64,000 nucleotides of DNA from Trichobilharzia regenti (GCA_944472135.2 OX235266.1:12875925-12939924), one strand, 5' to 3'; shown: positions 32,001-43,219, counted from the first letter of the stretch. Notes: generated by a model from the letters alone, not told the origin. Made by a program: numbers and translations.

Positions 32001-35000
32001 ATTTCATCGTGTGTCGCGATTACCCGATTTCTTTCTTCAAGTATCTTTGAATATTTCCCTTTACCGAGAGTATCTGATAGGCTAGCTGCCAAGATACTAT
32101 TTTTCCGAAGACACTGAGAATCAAAGAAGCACTAGACAATGAAATCGATTTTGATTTCGAAAAAATGATGGTAGCACATTTGGTTCTTTTATTGTTGAAT
32201 CATAGGAATTATTAAAAAGATGGTTGCAGTGAAGAAACTTTTCTTTTCGACCAAATCATCAACTAGGCTGTACATTCATGTATTTATGATAAATGGGTGG
32301 GTGGTCCCGGGTCAAATTAATGAAACTACAATTAGGAATTAAAATGCCATAATAAACAGATAGATATCTGTAAAACGATCCATTACCTAAAAGAACTGTT
32401 ACTAAGATGCACCTTCAACGTATACACTTAATTTTCAACAATGAAATACACGGGTAAGTAGGTGGAGTAGCGATGGATTCTCTCCTTGGACCTCTCCTGG
32501 CCGAATGCTTTTATGGCCAGGTGAGAAAACAACTTATCATCAACTATTGATGATCTCTATCTCTATAAGAGATGTATCGATGATACTTTCATTATTTGTG
32601 ATGAGAATTGTGATTTGAAAAAACCTACTTCAAATCTTCAATGACGTCAACTTTTCTCTTGAGGCTGAATCAGACGGAATGTTCCACTTCCTCTACGTCT
32701 ATCTGACAAGAAACGTCAACAACTCTCGGAAAGGTCCATATCCAAAAGCCTACATAGAACGCACAATTCATCAACTTTCAAAGCTTCGTGCCCCTAAGCA
32801 GAAAGAAGAACCTGATATACGCTCTTTCCTTGTGGATTCGGAAGATATGTAGGGGGAAAGTGATTGATGACGAACTATGTAATCTCCGAAGGACCCTAAT
32901 TTAAAAGGGTTTTCCGCCAAAGTTCATAGACAAGAATTTCAAAGCAAAGAAGACTTCTAATCAAGTCCAATCCGCCTAAAAGAAAATACTTCTGATTAAT
33001 CTAGAATTCAAAGGTGACACTGAAGCAGAAATCCTTTGCAAACACTTCTCAAAATCTTTGAGGAAAACATACTTCAATGCTAGCCTACGATTGATGTTTT
33101 CCTGCAAAAACCTGTTCAGCCAGAACGCGAAGGACAAGCTGCCTCGATCTACCGTACCATGCACCAAATTGAAAAATGCGCTCGTGGACACTATCCAGCC
33201 CGTCTAGTAAAAGAAGATCGACAAACGTGTATATAGCTCAGCAACAGAACATCTGGTTGATTGCACAATATGTCAATCTTCTCAGTGAATATGATGTTAC
33301 TTTGTTTGAGTTTTATCCATCCCCTCCGCCTGTTTATTATGGCATTTTGATTCCTAATTGTAATTTTAATAATTTCAACCTTTTGCGGAAATTATTCTAG
33401 AACTTTCCCACATACCCATTTATTATAAATACACGAATGTAGAGCCTAGTTAATGACATCGTCGGAAAGAAAATTTTCTTCGCTGCAATTGCCGTTTTTA
33501 ATAACTCATCTGTTGTTAAAATTCACTTTCTTGTGCTAAGTTTATAAATAGGTGTTTTTACAAAGGGATTTATTGTATTATTCTTATTTTGGCAGAATAA
33601 TCACCAGTCATAAAAGAGATGAGCTATGAAGATAACTAAAGCATTGCATAAATACGACAAATCTGCTAATAATACTTCAAAGGTCATGGAGTCTTATCGC
33701 ATTTGGAATGCATGATTTGAAGAAGATTGACTGTTGCATTTTTGTGAGAGGTAAAAGAAGATTGAATAATTTAAAACTTACGTTAAAATTTCCCACCATT
33801 TTCTATATATGAGATATAACAATATTTGGAGTGGAGAACGAAAATTGAAAATATATTTTCCGTGGAAATCTCGATAAATAATTGAGTACATCATCACCTG
33901 TAACATTTGACTACAATTAGTCGAAACCTTGTCTCACCTACATAATATTATATATGGTCATATCACTCACCTCCATGGGTCAGGCAACTTTAAACCTCTG
34001 AATAATGATAAAACATTTATATTAGTGTCATTGTGAAAATATTTATTATCACAAAATATGCAAAAATAATTATATAGACGTTGTAGAGATAGTTTCATTT
34101 ATTCATTAAATTTTGATGTTTGAACGTCAAATGTGGATATCTACCTTAATATACGTGTAAAACTTGGGCAATCTGTTAGTAAGTAATTCCATATTAGAGT
34201 ATTTGTTAGATGTATCATACAGTGAGTGAAACAGTGTTATTTACTGGATGACACAGTTTCGAACAAAATGTAATGTTCATAATCATATCATCAGTTATAA
34301 TCACACGACTTCAAAACTTGAGTTTTATAGTTTTGTTTGTCTACTCCTATTTGTCGTTGTTGAGGTAATAGGATTTCAAGATATCTGAGGCAGGTGTTGA
34401 ATCATTCCTATTTCAAATGTTGGTATGCAGTTGATTCGATAAGCAAAGCTTCTGTTATCAATCTCTCCCTCCACCCTGTGACATTAGATTTTAAAACTGT
34501 CATCTTATCCCATCCCAACGTATTGCATGGTTGTGTGGAATTGAATGTAGTGAGTAGTATAGCTGAACTATCCTCTACATTTCTAATCTTATTCGGGTCA
34601 ATCAATCTAGATTTTGCTGCTGGGGTTTTTATGCTCGGCTAGTCTGACTCACTGAACCTGTTCTACTAACTTGACCTATGTATTTTTGATCTCACTGATA
34701 GTCATTGCAGCTAGGGTATTAGATAAACTGAAGTGTTTTGTTTTAAAGGCTCCATAGTATCCCTTGTTTAACCGACAAAGCTTGTTTCCAATTGAGTTTG
34801 TGGGTTTTAATGACACCCTTATTCCTCCACATATTGCTAAGAATTCTGTGTAAGGTTCTCAAAATTTCTTTTTTGTATGGAATTACTACGGTTGATTTAG
34901 ATTCCTAATTGCTGGTATTGTCAATATCCTGCGCATGTTTGACATGCATGTTGTCATTAATATTACTATTACTATCATCACTATCACTAATATCATTACT

Positions 35001-38000
35001 TACTTTGTTTTTATTTTTACATTTCCTTACATATTTTCTGACTAACTTATCAGGGTAATTATTAAGTTTCAGGGCATCGCTTATGTGTATCACCTCCTAT
35101 CTTAGATTTTTCTGTGGTACTACTTAGTTTTTGTGCTCGGTCATTTAAAAATTTCACCAATCCTATTTTTTCTGACATAGGATGGGATCATCGAAATTCG
35201 AAATATCAGTTTGAACGTGTAGGTTACCTGTAAACGCTAGTGTTTATTTTCTTATCTTCTTTTCTTTTTACTCTACAATGTAACATTGGAAGCTCCCCTT
35301 CTTGACCTTCCAATTCATTAGTGAATTGAAATGCCTCCACCTTTGAGTTAATGTCTTCGAAAAATCTATCTATATCCTGTGTTCCAAGTACTACAGTGAG
35401 CGTGTCATCTACGTACCTCCACTATACGTTTGTAGTGAGTGGGCTTGAACGTCTCATTCGCTAAGTTTTTCCACCTATGGATGAATATATCTGCCACAAC
35501 TTGGGATATTGGTGACCTCATGGCATCTCCCTCAGTTTGTTTGTATATTTGTATATATGAACTTTGTGGCTGGTATGTAGCGGCATAACCATGCACCATC
35601 ATAACTATTATTCAGGTTGACATATAAATTTATGTATCATAAAAATTTAAAGGAATTTATCAGAGAGAACATCATCTGCTTAAGTAGTTGTGGAAACAAA
35701 TAAACATTCACGTACAAATTATTTTGTTTGCTTTCAGCTGAAATATATTTCAAGATGAAATAAAGAATTACGAAAATGTGAGAGACGTCTTTTGGTGAGA
35801 CAGTGAGTGTTATTCATCGAAATAGACTAAAAATCAAAGATAAACGAAAAATAGTATGTCGCACATTCATTCAATTGAAAGTTGAGCGATACCCAGGTGA
35901 TGTTAATTGCAAAATATATGATAACTTGTTAAATAGTCGAGACGTGTTTCTCAGCTGGCATAGTACCAGAATAATAATCAATTTTTTTCAAAAATACTGC
36001 CAAGATCCTGTTTCATTATTTCATCTTCAGATCTTACTCATAGCATCAATTTCAGCCTACTAACGCATAACTACCTCATACAGTCAGAGTGTCAACAGTT
36101 TCTTTAGTAGGTAATGTGAACCCTGCTTAAGATTCAGCATAACAGTCCCACAAAAATCTAGTAGAAAACTGTACGTAGGTAAAAAATTATATTTGCCGCC
36201 CAAGCTGAGCGCCTAAAAGACATTGAAACATTGAAAAATCGACTGTCTCGTTCACTTAAGAAAACCTACTTCGCAGATGAACTAGGATTAACTTTCTTCC
36301 GAAACCTATGATTCGTATGACCGTGAAGGATAAGCTGCCACTGATGACCTCATCAATGTGTATCAACCACTTCACCTACTCGTGTGGAGCTAGATATGTC
36401 GGTCATACGCAGCGTTCGCTTTCCAAACGTATCACCGAACACTTACCAGCAAGGTTTTAAAAAATGAGAAAACCGATGATACGCAGCTTTACCTGAAAAT
36501 ATTCGACAGATTCCGGACACCAAGCTACACCACAAGCAAAGTTCAACTTCGTCTATAGAGCGCGGAACAGTCTTCCTAAAAGTGTACCAGTCAAAACTCT
36601 TCAAAATGCTAAATCCTGAACTCTGAATACAGAAGAAGTTCGTTCAGTCAGTACACTTGCAATGGACGTAATCTATGTTAACACATGGCAGGTGAATGCT
36701 ATTTCTGTCTCTTCATTAGTATTATTTTGTCTTTTCAACTGTAATATTTTACAATTCAGCCTTCCTATTCTCTAGACCCATGCGATATAATTTCTATTAT
36801 TCATTACCGCTGTTACTGACTTGACCAACGCTCAATTTCTAGTCATTTATGTTACGTCATTCAGTTTATTTGCTTACTTTTAGTCCTAATTTAAATGTCA
36901 TTATTCTTTACCTGTAATTACCTCTGTTGCTATCCTGACGTAAGTTGAGATGCGACGAAAATGCGAGTCGTCTGTAAGACAGACGTAACTCTGTACAGAA
37001 TTATATTTGTCCTTCATGCAAGGAAGAAAGTCGCAACCAGTTTGCATTCTTAGACATACTTCTGAGTCGTAGAGATGATGACTCAATAAGACAGTCTATC
37101 TACAGAAAGCCCACTTAGACACGGCAATACCTTAATTTTCACCATTTATGTCCATTACAATAAAGTATAGGCTTGGTGAAATGTCTGTTTAAAAGGATTC
37201 AGCGTATTTGCATGGCTGATGTTATCGACAAAGAAAACAAAATATTGATGGATAATCTTGTTGAAAACGGATAACCTTTAATATTTTTAAACAGGTGTAG
37301 AAGTCAACTAGTCTTTAAACCTACAATTTATACCGCCCCTAAGGAAAAGGTTTTCATCAAATTACCATATAACGCGGAAATAAATATAAGGATTTTGAGA
37401 AAAAGGTTGAATTCCATCATGCGTAGAACCTATTAGACAGACCAGCTTGTAATTGTCGAAAAAGCTAAAAATATGCTCCACTGCAAACCTCAAAAGTGCA
37501 CAAGTGATTATGTCTAATCCCACATAATTTACCAATTCGCGTGTGTGTGTGTGTGTGGTCACACACACATAGGGAGGAGTAATCGCGATTTGCATATGAG
37601 CGCGGGAGAGAGCGAGCTTTTCACAAAATGGTTAGAAGAACAAATGAATCGTGCAGAACCAACAGATGCATGTGTCAGATTTCCAACTCCGTCTATAGCA
37701 AAGCATCTAATCGCGATGAACTGTAAGATTGATGTTAACTAAGCCTTCAAGGTCATCATTCTTCAATCCTTTTTATCACTTTGTTTAACTTAACTTTTTC
37801 ATATATAGTGACTCGATAAGCAAATGTGTGATCAGATTGTTGGAAATGTATAGCGTAAATACATCACACTGGTTTCCAGATAATCTCCGTCTTTAATAAC
37901 GTTATCAAAATTTATGAAAGGGACTAATTGCCTGAAACGTTTTAGACAGTTATATTGCGTCATCTAACTTAGTAACTCAATCTTACTTTAGTTGCTGTCC

Positions 38001-38412
38001 AATTAACCTTGTTTCTATATTGGATCATTCTTGTATTACCTCATTAATTATCTAAGCTTGACAAACCTCTGGTACACACAAAAAACAGCTATGTGAATGA
38101 ATTCGTTGAAAAGAGTCTCTTTGCTGAACGTCTACTCTTTTTTCACAAGTATATTTGCATAAATCCTAGCGATTGTGAAACAGATACCTGAAGCATTCAG
38201 TCCTACAGTTAACTCTTAGGCTTTTCAGAGTAACTATCTAAATTATGAATATGAAAGGCAATCATATATATGCACATATGTTAATATATATATGTGTAAT
38301 CTTAGGACAAATAATAGTAGACGTGATTTAACTGCACTAACTTACTTTCTGAAAATACAGGTCGGTGCAAGTATATGAGTAGGAGAACAGCAATAATCCA
38401 CAGATGCCTCAT
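28986..38412 (-). CDS. Micro-exon gene copy B (seven predicted exons)
   Basis: Predicted secreted micro-exon gene. Exons in transcript order: 38412-38346 (signal peptide), 35737-35716 (22 nt), 33997-33971 (27), 33802-33782 (21), 31484-31464 (21), 30120-30103 (18) and, less surely, 29015-28986 (30). All have GT donors and AG acceptors, and the concatenated frame is open: leader MRHLWIIAVLLLIYLH..., then TESKQNNL, GLKLPDPWR, KWWEILT, RFFQTVC, TLNTFC and, if exon 7 is used, TIIYYRLF. Exons 1-4 match copies A and C in order, and exons 5-6 match copy A, in size (exon 2 of A is shorter) and phase. The micro-exons of 18, 21, 27 and 30 nt are multiples of three, so skipping would keep frame, as known for schistosome MEGs. 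No stop codon exon was identified. The introns hold five PLE fragments, RTE debris and a SINE head. Confidence 0.78.
29310..29765. repeat. GC-richer block of unknown origin
   Basis: Much less AT-rich than its surroundings (ggcgctcttcaccggg, ggagctcaccggcag). It has internal repetition of caccgg and gtatgaa words and no long ORF. It precedes an RTE 3' fragment in the opposite orientation, so an RTE 5' region is possible but not shown. Confidence 0.35.
29810..29940 (-). repeat. RTE-type 3'-end fragment
   Basis: ccccactggaacatagggcttcaagc (plus) and aagtttcggtagcag match 5.84-5.97 kb. Confidence 0.5.
29965..30036 (-). repeat. tRNA-like SINE-1 head
   Basis: Minus strand is a near-complete tRNA-like fold: acceptor GCGTCGG against CCAACGC with one mismatch, box A ggtggtatagcggttagg, and perfect box B ggttcgatcc. 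D and anticodon stems are imperfect. Because the 14.2, 18.5 and 48.1 kb SINEs share this head, it is a SINE remnant rather than a functional tRNA. Confidence 0.6.
30103..30120 (-). CDS. MEG copy B exon 6 (18 nt)
   Basis: Minus strand: caatttcaaacttcag, 18 nt, gtaagtgaag. It encodes (C)TLNTF plus TG. Same size and phase as copy A exon 6 at 48454-48471. Confidence 0.68.
30376..31452 (+). pseudogene. Penelope-like element, 3' third (epsilon family), copy 2
   Basis: Nearly collinear with 41850-42970. LVKCLVHRAKLIS, MNSAPMRVSMATVPKKPMF, ITQRLKNAVKRAYYAEEV, then DCSCGASYFGRTIRQ-type GIY-YIG split by frameshifts, LCVEKKFVQHF, and a shared about 350-bp 3' untranslated end. Its 3' end stops about 10 bp from the splice donor of MEG copy B exon 5. 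Confidence 0.78.
31464..31484 (-). CDS. MEG copy B exon 5 (21 nt)
   Basis: Minus strand: a strong pyrimidine tract atttttcttcttag, 21 nt, gtaagttact. It encodes RFFQTV plus TG. Homologous exons are in copy A (50080-50100) and copy D (63158-63178), all 21 nt with gtaagtta donors. Confidence 0.72.
31500..32455. other. Intron 4 of MEG copy B, no feature recognised
   Basis: An open plus frame of 84 codons (31863-32117) shows no family resemblance. Confidence 0.3.
32460..33215 (+). pseudogene. Penelope-like element, RT to linker (beta family)
   Basis: AMDSLLGPLLAECFYGQ (canonical AMGSPLGPLLAD...), YKRCIDDTFIICDEN (RT motif C), FLYVYLTRN, then LINLEFKGDTEAEILCKHFS, RKTYFNASLRLMFS and NAKDKLPRST, collinear with the start of the 26.3 kb copy. 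It ends before YIG. Multiple stops. Confidence 0.75.
33216..33775. other. No recognisable feature
   Basis: Intronic in the copy B model. Confidence 0.3.
33782..33802 (-). CDS. MEG copy B exon 4 (21 nt)
   Basis: Minus strand: tctcatatatag, 21 nt, gtaagtttta. It encodes (R)KWWEIL plus AC. About 170 bp downstream of exon 3 on the minus strand, close to the spacing in copy A (173 bp). Confidence 0.75.
33971..33997 (-). CDS. MEG copy B exon 3 (27 nt)
   Basis: Minus strand: cattattcag, 27 nt, gtgagtgata. It encodes (L)GLKLPDPW plus AG. The donor is GTGAGT, as in copy A. Confidence 0.75.
34150..35612 (-). pseudogene. Penelope-like element, decayed (alpha family)
   Basis: Minus strand: MRSPISQVVADIFIHRWKNL (RT, 35520-35460), a YVDDT remnant near 35400, LKLNNYPDKLVRKYVRKCK (linker), then MIDPNKIRNVEDSSAILL and GWRERLITEALLIEST (post-GIY C-terminus). 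It is collinear with 16.2-17.4 kb, with stops. It lies in intron 2 of MEG copy B. Confidence 0.75.
35716..35737 (-). CDS. MEG copy B exon 2 (22 nt)
   Basis: Minus strand: aaatatatttcag, 22 nt, gtacgtgaat. It encodes (T)ESKQNN plus TT. Size, donor and phase match copy C exon 2. Confidence 0.7.
35880..36010 (+). repeat. PLE-associated fragment
   Basis: ggtgatgttaattgcaa, tagtcgagacgtgtttctcagctgg and agtaccagaat match 40.30-40.40 kb, upstream of a PLE GIY-YIG region. Confidence 0.45.
36180..36695 (+). pseudogene. Penelope-like element, GIY-YIG part (beta family)
   Basis: Collinear with 26264-26830: NRLSRSLKKTYFADELGLTF, VKDKLPLMTSSMCINHFTYS, ARYVGHTQRSLSKRITEHLP. Frameshifts follow at about 36470. 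Confidence 0.72.
36940..37770 (+). pseudogene. Penelope-like element, RT thumb to GIY-YIG (gamma family)
   Basis: FAFLDILLSRRDDDSIRQSI and YRKPT (RT end), GLVKCLFKRIQRICMADVI, EKVFIKLPYNAEINIRILRK, HIIYQFACVC (Cys lead-in, interrupted by a GT/CA-rich patch), SNRDLHM...KWLEEQMNRA, SIAKHLIAMNCKIDVN. Several stops. Confidence 0.72.
37775..37935 (-). repeat. Repeat R, uninterrupted minus copy
   Basis: Shows the empty site: cgataagcaaatgtgtgatc runs straight into agattgtt without the SINE-B dimer seen at 24.76-25.67 kb. Confidence 0.6.
38346..38412 (-). CDS. MEG copy B exon 1 (signal peptide)
   Basis: ATG at 38412-38410; 22 codons plus one base; donor gtaagttagt. The leader MRHLWIIAVLLLIYLH is nearly identical to copy A and ends in a plausible cleavage region (VFSE). 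Confidence 0.8.
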
Positions 38413-38469
38413 TGTAATGAGTTGCCTAATTTTGAGAGAAAACAATATTCTCAGGATGTCTCTCTCTAC

Positions 38470-38488
38470 ATATATATATATATATATA
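38470..38488 (-). promoter_or_regulatory. TATA run upstream of MEG copy B
   Basis: A (TA)n tract starting 58 bp upstream of the ATG, in the same place as in copies A and C. Confidence 0.4.
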
Positions 38489-38804
38489 CCTTTACGAAGT
38501 CATATGGTATATTTATGATGTATTAGTCTGCATATTTTATGCTTTTCGTGTTATTTTCGTGAGTATACTCTCCGTATGTGATCATAATTTATGAGGCAGT
38601 GCACGTATAAATAATTCTTTTGTTTACAGTTTGATTAAAACTGAATTGATTTTTTCACGTTTTTCGGAATGTAAAAATGCTTCACATGGCATTTTTTTAC
38701 ATCTGATACATGGAAGGCACACTCTAAATTATGTAGAAGAAACAGATTTTTAGGATGGATCAAAATCGATTGAAAATCAATAAATCGTTGTTGGCTAACA
38801 AGAT

Positions 38805-39010
38805 TTCATCATGAGCTGAAACAGATGAGAGGAACATAAGAGAACCAGCTAGGAGTAATGGACAGCTGTTTTGTCAGCCTTGTTTGGAACTCTTCATCAG
38901 GCCATATCCAACGTGGTCCGAGCCCAGGAACTGGTTGCGAGGTGACCTCGTAGACAATTGAACCGCCGGGACTCTGTCTAATGGTCCATGAATTCTAACT
39001 TCTACCAATT
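38805..39010 (-). repeat. SINE-B, minus arm of an inverted pair
   Basis: Minus strand: atcatgaattggtagaagtt lead, tRNA-like head, hammerhead with intact CTGATGA (38897-38903) and GTC but GACAAAAC in place of GACGAAAC. The lead is shared with 22.75 kb. Confidence 0.68.
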
Positions 39011-39235
39011 CATGATATGGTGCGACCGCTATTCAGTGTCTTCGGCGAGTACTTGTCCTCACACCCTACTGGTCTAGGAGCTCACCTTGTGACTAAAAGG
39101 TCCTAGTTTCTAACCCTGGCGGTGGGTGTTCGCTGATGAAGTGTCCCAAACTACGACGAAACAGCTTTCCTCTAATCCCAGCGGGTTTTCCAATGGTTCT
39201 CTAACTAATGTCACCTCTTCATGATGAAAAATAAA
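39010..39235 (+). repeat. SINE-B, plus arm of an inverted pair
   Basis: tRNA-like head (tactggtctaggagctcacc; box B decayed), hammerhead, and ggttctctaactaatgtcac tail. Confidence 0.65.
39125..39178 (+). ncRNA. Hammerhead motif, cleavage triplet mutated
   Basis: CTGATGA at 39133-39139 and GAAA at 39158-39161 are intact. The triplet expected as GTC reads TTC. Confidence 0.5.
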
Positions 39236-39289
39236 ACACTTGTCATTTGTGGGCATATGTTACCCGCTTACGAATTATTTCAAATCTTT

Positions 39290-39640
39290 ACAAGTTTTCA
39301 GCAAAACAGAATAAGAAAACCCAGGTAAGTTCCACTTTCTGACGTTTTCTCTGAGAAAAAATGAGGTGATTGCGCAATCTAGAAAGGAATATACCTCAAA
39401 AATAACTGAACTGGACAGTATTCAAATTATGCTAGTTTCTGTTCAGAAAAGTACAAAATAGGACGCCATGGAACGTTGTTCGCGAGAGCACACCAACTCA
39501 GCTCTCAAGATGAGTAGCATTAAGAGTTGAGCTTCTTTGATAAGCGAATGCCCGCAAATATGCCACACATTATGAAGAGGCGTTTGACGGTTCTCACTGC
39601 ACCAGGCTAACCGGCAGAAAAACGTATACCAGTTTTCATC
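39290..39640. repeat. Repeat eta (probable PLE remnant)
   Basis: gaactggacagtattcaaattatgc and ttctgttcagaaaagtac recur at 43.28, 43.85, 45.22 and 58.45 kb, where PLE fragments are adjacent. Confidence 0.5.
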
Positions 39641-39649
39641 ACTATTATA

Positions 39650-40130
39650 TTACTGTTACCTTGGGTTCAGAGTGTAACATAGGGCTTTAACAACACTTGT
39701 TAACTTTATCCTATCTTTCGTCGTCCTCTTCAGTTTGTACCTCGGCTGCAAATCATCTCTCATCCCCTTCTTACCAAATTATCTCCTATATGTCACCATA
39801 GGACTCGAATGACCTCCTGCATTGCATCAGATGTCATTCTACCGTCTCGTCAATGTATGCGCCATCAATCCATTTCCATTTTCTTCTTCATATTTGTTAA
39901 GTGATCGGCTCTTGCTGGTTAGTTTGTTGTCACAATTTCTTGTTTATAATTCTTTCCGACTATTCAATCTTCTGTTTGGTGTCAGCGAAGTGGGCAGCTG
40001 TTCAAAGAAGTCTGCAACCGGTTGGAAATTCTTTTCGTCTACACGCCAAATTTCCAACTCATATAGAAGGGCGGACAGAGCACGCACACTGAAAGAATGC
40101 AGATGTGGACTTACACTTCCTTTTTGAACA
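39650..40130 (-). repeat. RTE-type C-terminus and 3' end, decayed
   Basis: Plus sequence ttgggttcagagtgtaacatagggct followed by the reverse complement of the RTE C-terminal region. Order and words match 7461-8000 (for example gcatatttgttag/catatttgttaag, cggctcttg). Confidence 0.6.
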
Positions 40131-40289
40131 TTACAACTAAAGTGTAACTGAAGGTTTCCATGTCCGTTACTAGCGTCGTTGTTGTATTTAACGCTATTAA
40201 CAAGTAAGGGAAACTAACTTTAACCTAATTCGCTGTATTTACTGCGATGATGCTGACATTCTGTAACTTCATTCATTTAGCCACTTGAG

Positions 40290-40930
40290 CATAACACCCT
40301 CTGGTGGTAATTGCAGTCAATTGATGACTATGCTAACAGTCAGGACTTGTTGCTCAGCTGGAGTAGTACTGAAATACGACTTGAATCGATGACTTAGATT
40401 TACAAGCCAGTGAACATATACACAATCCTTACGTATTCTGAATAATTAAAACAAACAGATTCTATACCGCATCTCTTTTTCTCACTTGCCGAACATTTTC
40501 CATCCCTGTATCTACGATTAAAGGACGAAATTCTGTGGACTCTACTTTAAACTGTATCTACAAGTTCACCTGCAGCTGCATTGACGCCTATATAGGTAGA
40601 ACCAACACAATGTTCCAATGTCGTCGAAAAGAACATGTTCCAAAATGGCTACTTAATCATATAGAAAGTCCCAAAGCGATTAATCTTAATAGAAATCCAG
40701 CGTCATCTATTGCAAAACACTTATTAATGTCAGGTCACATAATCAATATTGAAGACTTTTTCACAATTATTTCACATACCTCTAGTTCAAGTTTTGTTAT
40801 TGAAGGTGATGGTAGCACTTTGGGGGTTTTGTCACATACAGCCTAAACTGTTTGTACAAAAAACAATAGACTTCAATCTTCCATTGCCTACCATGGACAA
40901 CATGACCTATCTAAATATGATTGGTCAATA
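40290..40930 (+). pseudogene. Penelope-like element, GIY-YIG ORF (gamma family)
   Basis: An open stretch (40535-40846) contains NCIYKFTCSCIDAYIGRTN (YIG motif intact), RRKEHVPKWLLNHIES and SSIAKHLLMSGHIIN. It then shifts frame before LFVQKTIDFNLPLPTMDN. No RT. Confidence 0.75.
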
Positions 40931-41127
40931 GTATGTACTTTTTTTATTTAACTGAGTAATTGTCATGAACTTTATTTTATTTTATTATTGTTAATCATGT
41001 TAGTTGTAAAGCGGTTGTAAAGAAACTACGTAATGATATCATCTCGGGAAATTTGTCTTGTTAGTTCCCTATTAAAATTTATCAAGGGGAATAATTATCT
41101 TAATTAAAACCAAAACAAATTAAAAAT

Positions 41128-41350
41128 CTATATATATGCCATTCAGCCACTGTGACCCGATTCATGAGCCACTGAATTATGTCCCAGTCACTGAATGGTA
41201 TACGAGCTTGCTTTGTAGTAGGAAGATGCTGGGTTCGAATCACAGTTAGTGCGTACTGCCAATGATTCCCGAACTGGGATGAAACGGCAGCTGTCAAGTA
41301 CTCCTTGGTTTTCGATGGTTCTCTAACTGATATCAGTCCGTGATCAACTC
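41128..41350 (+). repeat. SINE-B with short inverted head
   Basis: 41128-41165 is the inverted start of the head (gccattcagccactg...) and is followed by the plus copy: box A gtcactgaatggtatacgag, box B gggttcgaatcac, hammerhead, and ggttctctaactgatatcag tail. Confidence 0.68.
41251..41303 (+). ncRNA. Hammerhead motif, two core substitutions
   Basis: First box CCAATGA, stem II TCCC/GGGA, intact GAAAC, intact GTC, helix I GCGTACTG with AAGTACTCC. Two changes in CTGATGA make activity unlikely. Confidence 0.45.
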
Positions 41351-41844
41351 GTAAAAATTAAAAATCCTATTTTATCCAAAGGTGTTTTCACTGGAGTTTA
41401 GGGGATAAGTGCATATGACTCCGCAGACCACAATGTTGATTGTGCAGGCAATATAACTTCTGTAATGGTCCGCATGTGTATTAGTATTCGGTCGAATGAT
41501 ATTTGGTCTTCAGTGAAAGACAGCTCATCACCATAAGAATCAAATGCCTTCAGGTTCAGTAAGGGGAGAGTATTTTCCTATGGTGTATGCTAAGGTTTAC
41601 ATGTTTTTTGAAGTTCCGACTCTTTAAATGTGACCACGGATGGCCGTATTCAATTGTCCAATGGGGTTGTCGCCGGTTTACACAACAGCGGTATGCTGAT
41701 TATGTAAACTAAAAGTCTACAGTTGACATTGTTGATGAATATGAAAGCTGCAAGCTTTAACTAGAGAGTAGATGAGCATTGATTTGTTTTCTGTAATTCT
41801 AAGCTTAAACCATCTGTCGAATATCCTCCAGCAACAGGTCGATA
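41351..41844. other. No recognisable feature
   Basis: No repeat match or coding signal. Confidence 0.3.
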
Positions 41845-41849
41845 CACTC

Positions 41850-42970
41850 ATTTTTTGAGTTTTGTACCTTTGAAATATAAACGCGTAACCTGGTAAAATG
41901 TCTGGTTCATAGAGCCAAGCTAATCTCTTGAGATGACTACCTTAATGTGGAGCTTAAGATGATTATTAGAGAATTACTTAGAAAAAATGGTTATCCAAAT
42001 AAATTCATTGAGAAAAATATGAATTCATCACCTAGGACAGTCACTATGACAGCAGTTCCGAAAAAACCACTGTTCATAAAACTTCAGTTCCTCGGTGACA
42101 ACATCAGCGAAATAATAACACAACGACTGAAGAATGCAGTTAAAAGAGCTTATTATGCAGAAGAGGTAGGCTGTCTCTTCACAACCACCCCTACTCTACC
42201 TTCGAGAAATAAGGATAAATTACCTGAATTTACCTCTTCTATGTGTATCTACCATTTTGGCTGCAGCTGCGGAGCCAGCTGTTTTTGGCGCACAATTAGG
42301 CAGGTTCATCATCGTATTTCCGAACATCATCCAACATGGTTAAGCAGGGGAGGACAAACAAGATCTATTCACAGCTCTGTTTTAGCAAATTTTGTAGATA
42401 GTGAGCATAAGGTTGATGTTAATACTGCATTTAAAATTATTTACCGAATTCCTACTAATCTTAATTTTGCCCTGCGAGTTTGTCTTCTACAGACAACTGA
42501 AGCAATATGAATCCACGTGAATAAGCCAAATTCTGTGTGTGTTGAGAAGAAATTTGTACAGCATTTTTCCCCACCGTGTCCATCGTCACAAGAATGCATA
42601 AACAGGACGACGTCGTCCCCTCTCCCGAAACCTATAAAAACTATAATTGTCTAAATTATTTATTTTATTTTTCATTTATTTTGTCCACTTCATCTTTGAT
42701 TACGTGTTATCCTCGTGAAATTAGTTTATTCTAACCATTTCTACCTTTTAATTGTGTATTAATTTTCTTCGTTAATTATCACCCCACTGCTTGACATTTT
42801 GACACTAACTAATTATTGTTAACAAACATATCAGTGACACTTGATTGGTAAACTGTAGTGTATTGTAATACAAATGCTATATTTATTAGAGTAGAGCCAG
42901 AGATGAGGATCTAACTTAAAAGTAAATATTTCTTTGCTGCTCAACCTTTCTGTTTTCTAAATATCTAGAT
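41850..42970 (+). mobile_element. Penelope-like element, 3' third with long open frame (epsilon family), copy 3
   Basis: Open from 41947 to 42510 (187 codons): ELLRKNGYPNKFIEKN, VPKKPLFIKLQFLGDNISEI, KNAVKRAYYAEEVGC, YHFGCSCGASCFWRTIRQ (YIG changed to CFW), HRISEHHPTWL, RVCLLQTTEAI, stop, then the conserved VEKKFVQHF out of the frame end. An upstream TGA separates it from LVKCLVHRAKLIS. The shared 3' UTR ends near 42970. Confidence 0.8.
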
Positions 42971-43215
42971 TTCAAAGGTCCTCAACATATCTCTACTTTC
43001 AGATGACTAAGTCTCAAATACAGAATAGTGTGCACTGTAACCGAAGCATAGCAACAGACAACGGAAGGTTAATACGAAACAGTCTTACGCCAGTTAGTCA
43101 GTGCTGAAGTTTTTGAATAATCGTTAACAATGTACAACAGTACTTGTGATCGTATTTCTTCAATCTTCTGCAAACCAATACACGAATAAGCAATGACAAC
43201 CTTCCTGTCTCCTAT
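42971..43215. other. No recognisable feature
   Basis: Short unassigned stretch between PLE fragments. Confidence 0.3.
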
Positions 43216-43219
43216 CAAT

